DNA of 51,414 nucleotides from NCBI GenBank assembly GCA_025201805.1, contig MU619284.1, positions 129,651 to 181,064 of the forward strand, given 5' to 3'. Under the pieces are notes generated by a model. It was not told the origin of the DNA. It saw only the letters and a list, made by a program, of their open reading frames with translations, and ran no database searches. Made by a program: the position numbers and the translations under genes. The number at the start of each line of letters is the position of its first letter. The first letter of the stretch is position 1. Origin of the DNA: Parasitella parasitica. Its lineage: Eukaryota; Mucoromycota; Mucoromycetes; Mucorales; Mucoraceae. Shown one piece after another: positions 21,505 to 34,000 of this stretch.

Positions 21505-24500
21505 ATGTCTACAGAGGCAACAGCTAGTGTATTGAAAGCTCTTTCAAGTTTGTATGGCACTACCAATCGACAAGCAAACAGAGAAGCAAACAGATGGCTA
21601 GAAGCATTTCAAAAAAAGGTTGCTGTCTGCATATACGTTTTGAAGCTCTCCAGAAATACTAAACTTTGTGAATAAAGCCTGAAGCTTGGGCAGTAGCAAA
21701 TTCCCTGATGAAATTACCAGAGATAGAGAATAACGTTGGGGCCCGTCTATTTGCCGCGCAAACTCTCAAGCAAAAGGTAATGTTGTTATTTTGCCATGTT
21801 TGCATTAAAACGCCAACAATCCTTGTCTCTTGCAGATTACCTATGATTTGCGGGACTTAAGGACTGAAGCACGGGTCGAGTTACGCGATTCTCTCCTTGA
21901 GCTGCTATGGCAATCCTCGAATGGCCCTAAAGCCGTCATGATCCAACTGTGTTTAGCTGTTGCAGATTTAGCGATTCAACTTTTACAATGGAAAACGGTA
22001 ATCCCTGATCTCATTGACAAGTTTGGCAAATCGGATCACGGCTCAGTTTGTTTATTGGAAATCCTCAAGGTCCTGCCTGAAGAAATGAATGGAAACACAA
22101 GATTGCCTTTGACGGTATGTTGCATAGCAATATATAATGCTAGCATGTATTCATCTCTATATACTTAGGACCACGAGTATAAATCAAGGGGAGAAGAACT
22201 GATTGATAGCAATGCGAAACGAGTCCTTGATTTGCTGACCACGTACATGCAATCAAGCGGAAACAATACGGAATTGCAGGAAAGAGTCCTCAAATGCTTG
22301 TCAAGTTGGATTCGCACTGGTGAAATGGATATCGAATTGATCAGCACAAGCCCGTTGTTGGAACTTTCATTCAAAAGTTTGGAATCGCCCGAGCTATTTG
22401 ATGTTGCGGTCGATGTAGTATCTGAAATCATTTACGAAACAAGAGATGTGAACGATTGTCGACCCGTCATAGAACAAATATATCCCTCTTTTGCGACTCT
22501 TTTACAAAAGCTGGTTGTAGCAATCGAGGAAGAGGATGAAGACGCTGTTAGAGGCTATGGCCGTATATTTGTGGAGGCAGGTGAAGCTTACATCACTTTG
22601 ATTGGGAGCCATCCCGAAGCGTTTGGGGTATTGGTGGATGGCATCATGAAGGTCTCTGCTTACAGTGAGGTGGAAATCGTATCTATTACATTCAAATTTT
22701 GGTACGAGTTGACAAACCTATTAGAGACAGAGACATTTAAGGCATCAATTCCACAATTTTTGCCTTATTATGATGCATTAGTCGATATTATGATTGGCCA
22801 TTTGCATTATCCTACAAATTTCGACTCTTTGACAGCAGAGGAAAACGACAATTTCCGTGATTTTAGACACGACATGGGCGATACACTTAAAGATTGTTGC
22901 CGTATCCTAACTCCTCAGCGTTGTTTGGTCAAGCCCATGAATCTATTAGCGATACTATTGAACGACCCCTCGGCTACTTGGCAGCAGATTGAAGCTCCAA
23001 TCTTTTCATTGCGAGTGATGGGATCTGAAGTACCCAGAGACGAAAACGAGGTGATGCCTCATATTATGGAATTTCTATCCAAGTTACCGGACCATCCAAA
23101 AATTCGCTATGCAGCAACATTGGTCATCTCTCGCTATTCTTTCTGGACGGAAAGCCACCCACAATTTATTGAATATCAACTTAATTTCATCTCTAATGGC
23201 ATGCAAAATGCAGAGGTTGCTGCCGCAAGCGCATTAGCATTGAAGCATCTTTGCAAAGATTGTAATAAGGTATACATGTTTGTGACACTAACGTTAGTTT
23301 GAAACTGATCACCCTGGATTAGCATTTGGTGAATTATCTTGTGCAACTGCAATCATTTTACGTTCAAGTTACAAAATCACTTCCATTTAGAGATATCTTG
23401 GAGGTAACAGAGGCAGTATCTCACGTCATTTCCGTCACTACTCCAGCAGAAATACAAAAGGCACTGCAAGACTTTTGCCTACCAGTGGCTCAAGACTTAC
23501 ATGGCATCATATCCAGAGGGAAGGACAATGTGACAAACGATGACTGTGTTAAAATGGGGGATATCTTGGAGCAAATCAGTGTATTTTTCGACGTGATTAG
23601 ACCAGATATCCCTGTTGGCCAGCTTCATCCATGCATTGCGTTTATTACTGAACTATGGCCCGTCTTGGATGCTACATTGGCTAACTTTGGGCAAGTTGTT
23701 ACTGTATCTGAGCCTCTTTGCAAGTGCTTCAACAGTTTCATTGTCTCCTATGGACCACATTTTATCCCCTTATTGCCTCAGCTCATCGAGCGTATTGTCA
23801 ATGCGTTCGCGATTACCGGGTTAAGTGGATATCTTTGGGTTTCGTTGAGATTAATCAGAGGATATTCCAGTGATGGCGAAGGTCCATGTTTCGATTTCGT
23901 ACAACGTCTGAGTCAAGCCATGTTTATAAAAATGCAAGGACAACCGATTAATGATATTCCTGATGGTAAGGAGAGTGGGTTCTAGACCCTGGCTTAGGCC
24001 ATGGTCCTAAAAAAAAAAAAAGATATGGTCTTTTTAAAAAAAAAAGTTGTTTTCGAATAGTGATTGAGGAGTACTTTCGTCTGATAACGGCATTTTTGGA
24101 AAATGCTCCCGTTTCACTTTTACAAGATCCATTATTAGAAACAATTTTTCAAGCCGGCATTGCAGGATTGTCTATTACAGAGCAACATGCTCTTGGCGCA
24201 ATTCTAGCTTTTTATCGAAAGCTCTTGGATTTGTCAGACAAATCAGCCACTATAGTTACACTTTACAAGCAATTTGGAGGAAATTTAACAGCCGTATTAC
24301 TGAATGGATCAATCGACTTTTACAATCAAGACTCTATCCCAGATGTAGCAGCATTATTCAAACGTTTAGCAGAAATTTTACCGCAAGAGTCTTCTGCCTG
24401 GATGATGACAGTTATAAATGCCATTCCTGAAGAATACATATCAATGGAGATCAAGGCTGATTTTATAGCCAATTGGACAAGGTAAGAAGGGTTGTCATAT

Positions 24501-24633
24501 AACGTAAATAGCTCTTATTATTTACACAATTTATAGTGCTATTAACGAGCAACATTGGATCAAAGTGAGAAGAATCTTTTCGGACTTTGTCGCTACCTAC
24601 CGCAGAAGAAATGCAAACAAAGTGAGAAGTTAA
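21505..24633 (+). CDS. MTR10: Mtr10/transportin-3 nuclear import receptor
   Basis: Seven exons: 21505-21618, 21678-21776, 21836-22114, 22169-23269, 23323-23965, 24061-24481, 24537-24633, total 2754 nt, 917 aa, close to the size of yeast Mtr10 and human TNPO3. The N-terminus has the importin-beta pattern: REANRWLEAFQ, then PEAWAVANSLM and GARLFAAQTLKQKI. The rest is a run of HEAT-like helices (ending IKVRRIFSDFVATYRRRNANKV). Mtr10/TNPO3 imports SR-type RNA-binding proteins such as Npl3 and acts with Ran-GTP; SR import fits an intron-rich genome, though that is only a remark. The intron before exon 6 contains two A-rich tracts. Confidence 0.92.
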
Positions 24634-24783
24634 TTGATCTCCTTTCGAAATGAAAAATATGTAATGTATGATAATAATAAAACTTGGCTTTTCCTTTTTT
24701 TTTTCTTTTTTCTTTGTATTTCATTCATTTTTTTTTATATTTTTTCCTTCCTTTTTTTTCGCTTTTGAATTATATAGAGTCAA

Positions 24784-26442
24784 ATGTTGAAAAAAGGAGA
24801 CGAAATTATGTACAATCAGCAACAACCCCAGCAAAAGAAGAGTCAACGGATGATATTGATTATCGTCATTTTATTATTGTGCTCAGGTACATATGTTCAA
24901 TATGTCACATCTAGAAACGAAAAAATATTTTCTTTTGAACCGGTCATTCCGTCGCTCATGGAAATCAGTGATATATCTGATGCTATATTACCAAATCCAC
25001 TTGAAAACAGTATACCACAAGCCTGCCAAGGCGCAAATTTCCAATGGCTGTAAGTAATGCGATTGTATTTTATACCGTTACTTGTGCAACTAACACAAAG
25101 TTTAGAGCTTCTGACAGAGCTTATTGGGATGGTTGGGTGTCAAAGTCGTTTTTTCTGAAAAAAGATGGTCGATTCACTAGAAAGAATGTCCAGATTGGCC
25201 AAGATGAATCAATTTGTGTAGCAGTATTGGTAAAATAAGGTATTAATTGATCTCCTTGCAATAATTAAAACTTTATTTTTACTAGTTGGGTCCTATCCCT
25301 GCTGTGTCGACGATTAAGCACATGGCACACTACGGCCCAGCTGATTCCATCACAATGTTGGCAAAAAGTGAATCAACGGGTGCAGTAATACCTATAGTAT
25401 TGCAGCAACACGATAAACAGAGCAATGCTTATTTTGCCTCCGTCAAATTTACCCAACATGGCGTCTGGATATTGGATACTTCAGTAGAATATCGTTCTTA
25501 TTTTTGGGAGCAGCCTGCAACTCACCAATATAGACCTAATCGATTTTTATCACGCAATAGTTTGACTGTATATAAAAAGCCCAGCGAAAAAAGTGGAATC
25601 GAGGATTCATCTGTTGTTTGTAACTTTATTGAGCCATTTACGCTCAAAGACAGTGTTTGGATCGAAAAAGGATACACCCAGGAATTGCAAAATCTCAAGT
25701 TCGAAGTTGGGAACTACATATTTAACCCGAGTTGTCAGTTTGATATTGATGAAACTTGTTTTCAGTCAAAATTGACTATCCATATGTGGGGCGATCATCA
25801 TCTGAAAAGGTATTTGAGATGTATTATTACGCTTGGTGGTAGGAAAAATATCTCACAATGGAAGAAAAAAATAGAAATCTGCAGCATTTAATAGGAGATC
25901 GGCCGGCAACAGACATGTGTAACATTGAACAACGAGTATACGACCTGGATTCTCCCATTGTACATGACATGGCAGATATTCACTTTGGTGAAATAGACAC
26001 AAATATCGTGGACAACCATTCACACTGGAAATTAGACATACAAGGCACCTCCCGTAGATTACCGAAAGCTGATGTTGTCATACTTGGTGTTGGCAATCTG
26101 GATGTAGAGAACATGAGACAGCATCCAAACGATTTTGCAAAAGCATTCATGTCTTTATTGAATTATGCAGTTCAAAATGTGTACCCAAATCAGCGAATTA
26201 TTGTGAAAACAACACAATATTTTAATGGTCATTCGAAAGGCTTAAACTACGGTAAAAGTGAGGCTTATGCAAACATTATTAGATCAGCAGTAGCAAGCTT
26301 ATCAGAACAAGATAAGCAGAGAGTCATTTTATGGGATACACATCAACTTGGATACAAAAAAAATCAATGTGAAAATTCTTTGGTCTCACACAGCCAAGTT
26401 GTTGATATGGAAAATGCTATGCTTTCTCATTTATTCATGTAA
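24784..26442 (+). CDS. Type II membrane protein, PC-esterase/SGNH-like
   Basis: Four exons (24784-25049, 25106-25229, 25286-25809, 25875-26442) give 493 aa. A short basic cytosolic tail is followed by one membrane segment (about residues 24-41: ILIIVILLLCSGTYVQYV), so a Golgi/ER lumenal catalytic domain is expected. The order of motifs (an immunoglobulin-like part with VWILDTSVEYRSYFWEQ, then HMWGDHHLKRNL, then ADVVILGVGNLDV, then VILWDTHQLG near the end) resembles NXPE/PMR5-type PC-esterases of the SGNH fold, which acylate or deacylate glycans. The nucleophile block reads GDH (Asp300-His301) where the family has GDS, so it may be inactive or use another residue. The intron into exon 4 was chosen to keep this motif in frame. 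The family assignment is tentative. Confidence 0.55.
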
Positions 26443-27045
26443 AATTATTAATAAACCTTGTATCTATTTATTTCAGTGTTCTGATCATAATATTTACCCA
26501 ATCGATACTTTTAATGTTATTATAGTCGTCTATGTATCTATGAACTCTGCTTGATAGAGCACCTTTTATATTTTTTTTCTGCACACAGCTAATGTAATGC
26601 AAAGACATCCGCAGGCAAGGTGAACAAGACTTACAATTAGAAAATGTCAGCCAAAAAAAGTAACTTTTTTACGAACAAACTCTTTATTTTCCTTCAAAAA
26701 ATAAAACGGTAGCTTTAGCTTTGAATACTCTTTAAACTTTTCAAAATATACATTGAAGTTAAAATTATGCGATAGGTTGGAACTTGAATAGGTTTCCTCT
26801 CCCTGGCAACCAACAAATGTATAGTTATGGCAACGACACGTCAAAAGCATATACAGATCCGTTGCAAATGCATGAGTAAGCATTACTTCATATTGCAACA
26901 ACAAACAAAAACATTAGTATACCTGCCTTTTTGATTTATTAACCTTCTCGTCCAAGAATGGAAATCTTGTCGGGTCATGTTTGAGTAGCTCGATGGGAAA
27001 AAAGAAAAGAAAAGCGTTGTTCTTGCGTTTTTTTTTTATAACAGT
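26443..27045. other. Intergenic; unassigned minus-strand frame
   Basis: 3' UTR of the esterase-like gene and promoter of the AP-4 sigma gene. On the minus strand a frame at 26904-26647 and an upstream stop-free segment near 26985-26910 (reading IELLKHDPTRFPFLDEKV) could be joined by a short intron, but there is no convincing start codon. It is recorded as a possible fragment of a small divergent gene. Confidence 0.3.
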
Positions 27046-27769
27046 ATGATTCGTTTTTTTCTTATAGTGAATAGATCGTGTAAAACACGTTTCTCAAGAT
27101 ATTATCATGACACAGTTACTCAAGATAAAGTAGCATTTGAGTTAGATGTTGCTAGACAGTGCATAACGCGAAAACAAAATCAAGTACAGTTAAGAATACT
27201 AGCAAACAGCTACAAATTTACAATTTTTTTTCTTTGCATAGACTCTGTTTTTTTCTTTTCATCAAGATAAAATAGGTAGATAAAAGAGTTGCGATCTATT
27301 ATTTATGAAATATTCTAATCGCTCGTTAGTATATCGTGTTTATGCCTCGCTGTATTTTATCATTGGGTGTGATCTAGAAGATGTAAGGGTAGAGCTCTTT
27401 TCGTTCATGTTTGACCAATTATCGTAGAATGAATTTTCCATGCTGGAATTGATTCAAAATTGCGTCGGTAAGTTTATATTATATTATTCTATGAATGTAC
27501 AATTAAAGCATCTCGGTCGAAAGAGTGCTTGGACCAATATTTTGAAAAAGTGGCAAGTTTCAAATATCGCAGTGTGAGCAGCACGTCTTGTTTCTAAAAA
27601 CAAATTGTGCGTGGAATAGACGGAACTTGATCTTGTGTTCAGCCTCGAAAAAGTGCACATGATCGTAGACGAAATGATTGTTCAAGGACTCATTTTGGAG
27701 ACCAATCAAGAAAGGATCTTGGCTTCGATATATGCTCTTGCCAATCAGAAAACAAAGCCGGCTACCTGA
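27046..27769 (+). CDS. AP4S1: Adaptor complex sigma subunit, AP-4 type
   Basis: Five exons (27046-27183, 27287-27382, 27428-27467, 27509-27552, 27620-27769) total 468 nt, 155 aa. No single frame shows the whole protein. Sigma-adaptin landmarks in order: MIRFFLIVNRSCKTRFSRYY, YRVYASLYFIIGCD, NEFSMLELIQNCV, LDQYFEKV, TELDLVFSLEKVHMIVDEM, and ETNQERILASI. The FFLIVN and RYY start and the ETN near the end favour AP-4 over AP-1/AP-2 (established family features). AP-4 sorts cargo from the trans-Golgi network without clathrin. The junction after LDQYFEKV needs a GC donor (GCAAGT at 27553); the nearest GT donor would insert seven residues and make a 46-nt intron. AP-3 sigma remains possible. Confidence 0.8.
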
Positions 27770-27966
27770 AGCAGTGTTTTACAAAGCAAGATTGGGTTAA
27801 ATTCCATTTTATGATTCCGTCTATCTATCTTGCGTTTCCTTGTGTATCACACCAATTTTTTTTTTTTTTTTGAAATATATAAAAAGAGTTGCGCGAGATG
27901 CAAAAATACCTGTCCACCTTACTCTTCTTCTATCTCTTCATTTAACTCTTTTAATTTTCTTTTTGA

Positions 27967-30432
27967 ATGATTGAAAAGCCATCCATTTCAGAGAATCAAA
28001 CGAATTCAAGTCAATATCGCAATGAATCTCATAAAATTGAGGAATTCGAAATATCAAGTGCACTTTCTTATCAGTCAGAGAATCTCAATCATGATTTAGA
28101 GAACAACATTCAAGAGGGCACTCATCGTGGGCTGGATGCTAGACATATTCAAATGATCTCGCTAGGTGGTGCAATTGGGTACGAGTGTTTGCATACATTT
28201 ACAAGGTTTTTTTTTACTTAGCTTATGTTAATTGTTAGTACTGGTCTTTTCCTTAACTCTGGTGGTAACATCGCCGAGGTACAACGTCTTGCTTTCTTTT
28301 CAATATCTCTGTAGTACTCATTTAAATTGTTAATTTGATAGGCTGGTCCTGCTGGTGCTCTTATTGCTTATTGTGTTGGTAAGTCGTTGTTACACTTGAA
28401 TCAGGAAATTGCGGCCATCTAATTTAATTGCAACTCACCTATTACTTTATCCACTCTCCAGTGGGCTTTATGGTAAAAGAGGAATTCCACACATGTAATC
28501 AAGATTGGAAAAAAAAAAGTCTAACCTTATCTTGATAAACTAGGTCTATTGTATCATGACATGTCTGGGCGAGATGGCTACATTTATGCCTGGTAAGACA
28601 TTTGAAGATTGATCTATTGGCCAAAAGCTGTTGTATTTACATATCCATAGTATCTGGCTCATTCAATCATTATGCCACTCGTTTTGTTGAGCCTTCACTT
28701 GGGTTTGCCTTGGGCTGGAATTACTGGTAAGTTTTATTACAACCTGACGAAAAGTACCACATTACTAATTTGTTATTATGCATGCTGCAGGTTTTCTGTA
28801 AGTTACTGATTAATATTACTAATACTGTAAATACTTACTCTCTGTCCTAATTTGCTCTGGCTATTTTACCAATAGTGGGTAAGTTGGATCATACTTAATT
28901 TCTTGTTTTGAAGTGTTGATTAAATAATTTTGAAGTCTGTTACAATTGCTACTGAGCTTGCAGCGGCAGCTACAATCATCAAATTTTGGAAAGAAGTCTT
29001 GCCGGACGCTGCTTGGTCTACCATATTCTTGGTTATTATCGTTGCCGTCAACTTTTTGAGTGTCAGAATATACGGTGAACTTGAATATTGGTTTGCCATG
29101 ATCAAGATTGTTATTGTTATCGTCTTTATCATTGTGGCTATTCTTGTCACTGCCGGCGCTGTTGGTAGTGGAACCATCGGCTTCTCGTACGAGTAATCTA
29201 AATATAAACAAATGCAATTTAATAACGTTCTATTCTATAGATATTGGAATTCTCCAGGCGCATTCAATAATGGTGCGGTCGGCACTGTGAGTGTGCTTTT
29301 GTCAGCTGGCTTCTCTTTTCAGGGTACTGAAGTTGGTAAGTCAGCTCATCGCCCAGGAATACACATGTGATCACAATTTCTCACAAATAATGTTACAGTT
29401 GGTATCACCGCTGGTGAAGCAAAGAACCCTACAAAGACTGTACCTCGCGCTATCCGTAACACCTTCTGGCGTATCATCATCTTTTATATCTGCACCATTT
29501 TATTAATAGGAATGTGTATCCCTTACGACAATCCTGATTTACAAAACCCTGATGGTGGACCTGGCACCGCTTCATTCACGTTGGTCTTCAAACTGGCTGG
29601 AATTGAAGCTGGAGCTCATGTTATTAATGCCATTGTCCTCACCAGTGTTTTATCTGCCTGTAATTCCTCAATGTATACTACTTCTCGTACTCTTATGGGC
29701 CTTGCTCGTGACAAGAACGCTCCTGCCTTCCTTGGTCGTGTTAACAAATACGGCTCTCCCTTCTGGTAAGTTTTTCTCACGCATTTTTTCACACGGAATC
29801 TTACTCCTATGTAGGGCTGTTCTCTTTTCGTCAATCGTTGGCTTTGCTTGTGTCTTTGTTTCCATCTACAGGTAATGTCACCAGCGATTCTGTGTAACAT
29901 TCGCTAATCCGCAAATATCTAGTGCCGAGCAAGCTTTCGTGTGGTTCCTGAGCATCACTGCTGTCTCCGGGTTCATTTCCTGGGCCGGCATTGCTGGAGT
30001 CCACATTCGTTTCCGTCGTGCCTATCTTCGCCAAGGTAGAAGCATCGCTGATCTACCCTATAAAGCTATGGCTTACCCTTACAGTGGTTTGTTTGCCACT
30101 ATCCTCTGTATTTTGATTGTTCTTGGACAAGGTTATGGTGCTTTCACCCCTCAGTTTGATGCTGTCACTTTCTGCACAAATTATATTGGTATTGTTCCTT
30201 TTTTCCTCTGTTACTTTGGCCATAAGTTATATACCAGAGGCAAGGTTATTCCTTTGGAAGAAGTTGGTACGTAATTGGGCATTGTTGCTATATACATATA
30301 ATTAACGGTCTCATGTCGTCTCTTTTATTAGATTTCGAAACTGGCCGCGTTACTCGATTTGATATCGAAAAGGATAACGAAGTAGAATCTGAGGTCCCTC
30401 GTTGGAAGCGTGTTCTTGGATGGATCATCTAA
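27967..30432 (+). CDS. Amino-acid permease (yeast AAT/GAP family)
   Basis: Fourteen exons: 27967-28178, 28239-28278, 28342-28378, 28462-28472 (11 nt), 28544-28592, 28651-28726, 28791-28797 (7 nt), 28876-28878 (3 nt), 28936-29186, 29241-29335, 29399-29765, 29815-29871, 29923-30266, 30332-30432. Sum 1650 nt, 549 aa. About 60 polar residues precede [27 protein letters not shown], the family signature at the first membrane segment. Further blocks: [31 protein letters not shown] (needs the tiny exons), [40 protein letters not shown], and a cytosolic tail ending [10 protein letters not shown]. It should bring amino acids across the plasma membrane with protons. Specificity cannot be told from sequence. 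The tail ending in WKR plus hydrophobics is like yeast permeases. Confidence 0.93.
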
Positions 30433-32262
30433 ATAACGCTGCCACATCTTACAACGTAATCGATCCCTTGTAATTTTTTCTTAGATATTTTTCACACATA
30501 AATAACCATTCTTACTCTACGTGAAATACCCTATTATTTTGTATTCTAATAATATATGTGATGTATGATCATAATTTACAATAAATCCAGCTTTTCAATC
30601 GACCTATGTATCTGTGAGGACAATAATAGGGAATAGTTCCGATGAAACTACAAAACAAGCTCGAGTCTACTTTCGTTGATGATATGCTGAAACAAGATTT
30701 TGCTGATTTAACATCATATGGTCCTATAGCAAGTATCAAATGTCATTAAGTACCCTTATTGTAGTCTCCAAGTAAGTTGTACAGCGCGTTTCTGCACATC
30801 TACTAGTATTAAATAAGCCTTGGAGAAGCCTAAATTCAACAAGCTAGGGCCAATTTTATCTTTTAATACTAAACTTGGTTGTTTGCGTAGTTATTGAATC
30901 TGTGAAATCTCTTTGTTATTTCAGTTCTCTGCTAGACGCGTAAGTTTATTTTTTCTTATGTTTTTTGGCAGAGGTCTGATGTATTTTTACGAATTTCAAA
31001 GCAATAGATCTATCAGAAAAACTTGGTAAAAATAAATCAGGTAAAGATCCGTTTATTATATTCAAAATAGAGGGTTCATATACTTTCTACGAACTGAGGG
31101 AAGAGATGTAAGAATAAAAGTTTCAGTGATGGGATCCGGGAGATATCATCCCGAACGTCATGTTATTATTTTCAGCTTCACATTGATAATATGTTACTTT
31201 GTGATCTGATGCTTTACTCTTTGATATGAGTTTATATTATATTGACATCCAATTTTTAAGAATTGATACATCAGCAAGAAAGAATATTTGTGATGATCTG
31301 TAACCAGACTATACATAAGCAGTAGACAAACTGCTCATCAAGAATCAAGTTAATTCTCAAGTCATGTAAATAAACTTACAACGCAGTTAAATGAACTGAA
31401 GGCTTTCGCTTTATTAGTATAGCCAATTCAGGTTCAATTTCATTTAAACTGACATCCCAAGACCTAAATGTTCATGGCTTCCTTTTTACTGAAGAATAAT
31501 AAAGGCACCCTACGTTCTCCATGGTTCCATTTATTGTAGTCTCTTGATACATTTATTGATTATAAAGTAATAGTACTTTTTCTAAATTACTCTCATGCAC
31601 ATTAGTGAATTTATCTGTCGTTTATCTCCCATTACACAGTATTTATCTGATACTTGCCATCACTATTATCTTTAATCTATACACAACGTGAGCTGTGCGA
31701 GGCAGCATTTACACTGGGTACAATTACAGATAGTGATCCTGTGTACAATTAGTAACACCAAACTCTTGTCTCTCACTAGTATCAGCCAGTGAAAATCAGA
31801 GAAAACACTAAAATAAAATACTTTGTAAGATGTTGCTTTATTTAATGTTTGGATGAGGATCCTCTCATGGCTATGAATAATCTATTGCTATTTATACTGT
31901 ATATGGAATCTAAAGATGAAGAAATATACTATGTATGAGTGACGAATAATTCTGACAGAAAGATTGAATGTAGGTGTTGATGAAGATAAAAGTTGGCACA
32001 ACTGCGACATTAATTGGTGTATCATGTAATGAAATGGCACCTATTATATAGCACCACAATTACATTAAAATAAAATCCAGATGGATCATGGCTGATCCAT
32101 CCAAGAAAGAAATACATGAAAAGCACAAGTAAACATTAACAAGTGTTGGTAGAGGCTTGCACTCCTGATCAAAGTACAATCTCCTACAACCCTGGCACAT
32201 GCTAATGTTGAACAACGCTACTCATAATTACAAATAAACAAATTCTAAACATGTATAAACAA

Positions 32263-32284
32263 TGCAATTGTTAAAACAATTGCA
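32263..32284. repeat. Perfect inverted repeat, 10-bp arms
   Basis: Arms TGCAATTGTT and AACAATTGCA are separated by two bases. It is too AT-rich and short to be called a terminator and may be chance. Confidence 0.7.
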
Positions 32285-33990
32285 ATAATTCTAGATGCCA
32301 GAAATGGCTTGTTTATTACACAATAAGGAAAGCTCAGTCGCATTAGAAATAATCAGGATCCTCAAATATGACAATCCTGCCCAAAACCATAGTATCAATT
32401 TCAATACCAACATATCGAAATCTCAACTACAATACAAGTGAGAGAATGTCAACAAAAGTCATTCTTCAAATAAGCTGTAAAATAAGCATTCTCACTGTAG
32501 CGAGGCAATTTTACAAGTAGTATAAATACAAGCTCTCTTAAAGATCATGTATCTTTTCTTCAGTTTTCTTTTAATCGAAAATAAAGGTGGAAAGACTATA
32601 ATTGTATTTCTCTGGCTTTATTTTTTTTATTTTTTTTATTTTCACATAAAATTGATCCCAATTTTATTGCATATCATAGAAATAAAAAATTTATGCTCTA
32701 CTTGTTCATAGGCAAGATCTTAAGTATCTAAATATACTTTCAGATAACTGAAATGTATATTAAAGTTTATATCATGAAATTGACATTAAAGTTGTACAAT
32801 TAAGCGGTTTCGATACGAATGTACAAATCCTAATCTACGACACAGCCCAAGCATTCTCCCTGCAATGGAAATCCGGAACTATCACAATTATGAAACTACA
32901 AAATTATAGCCACGTAAACATAGAGCCATAAAATATTTGTCGAACAGGTTTTATTAGAACAAAAAATATCGACGTTTAAAAAACAGAGAAAGAATGGTTT
33001 TGTTCACTCTGGCTACGATAAAGAGCAACATAAAGCCTGTTTTAGGCTTCATAAAAACAAGCATGATCATCGCTATCTGAGCATGGCTTGATTTTTACTG
33101 GGCGATGCCTCTATCAAAACTTACCTGCAAAAACAATTTCATGTTCTTGGTTGTCGGAGTTGTAAATAAAACACGTGATGTAATGTGTGATTGAATGAAA
33201 ATCAATCAATGCACATGCATTAACATCTTGATATATTATTTAGCACTGAAGTCGTAGAGCTCGATTTTAGGATGAAATAAAAACAATACTGAAATTTAAT
33301 TTAGTGTGTTGTAGTGTACATTGAAAGTGATACTAGACTAAAATTATGGAGGTTATTATTATGAATTGTATCGATTTTGCAATAAAAGCAGGAGAGATGA
33401 TTACATGAAACCCTACTTTAAATTAATATATTAGATTAATTTTATAGGTATGATTTGCGATATGCTATTTTTGATTAAGGTGGAAACATCTGGAGCAAGT
33501 AACATGAACTTTTCTATAATAATATAAAGCTTGATTCACAACCCACAAAAAAATTTTACTTCAACCTCAAAATTCCCAAATCCGGTTTCAGTTTCTGATT
33601 AGCTTTTATGAAAGAATTATTTCGTTAGTTGAAGGCAATTTTGAAATGTTTAAAGGTTAGGATATATACAAAATTGTTTATTTGTTGGTTTTCGCGTTGT
33701 TTCAGCATTTACCATATAATGTGTATATACAAAGCTTACACAGTAATATGAACATATACTTGTAACGATTGATGTTGTGCCAAATTAGAAATGCAAAGGT
33801 TAGGTTGCAATGAACACGCTCAGATGATCGTTAAACCGTCTGGCCAAGGCAATGCGCTATGCAGTGCCTGTGAGTTTATTAAAAAGATGCATACAAATAT
33901 CCTTATTTAGAACTATTGTTGGAGAAATAGGGATGTATTTTTACCAAGGGTTTCTGCACTTTACTTTCGCGACTCTAAACGAAAATAGCG

Positions 33991-34000
33991 TATAAAAAGG
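33991..34000 (+). promoter_or_regulatory. TATA box of the small heat-shock gene
   Basis: TATAAAAAGG lies 127 nt upstream of the ATG, followed by a C/T-rich leader (about 34060-34100), a common arrangement for strongly inducible fungal genes. I looked for inverted nGAAn units of a heat-shock element just upstream and found only imperfect candidates. Confidence 0.45.

Noticed and set aside
3511-32625. A shared motif like TAATTGTATTT-TCTGGCT-TATTTT at about 3517 and 32598
   Set aside because: The match is short, imperfect and T-rich; it can arise by chance in this base composition.
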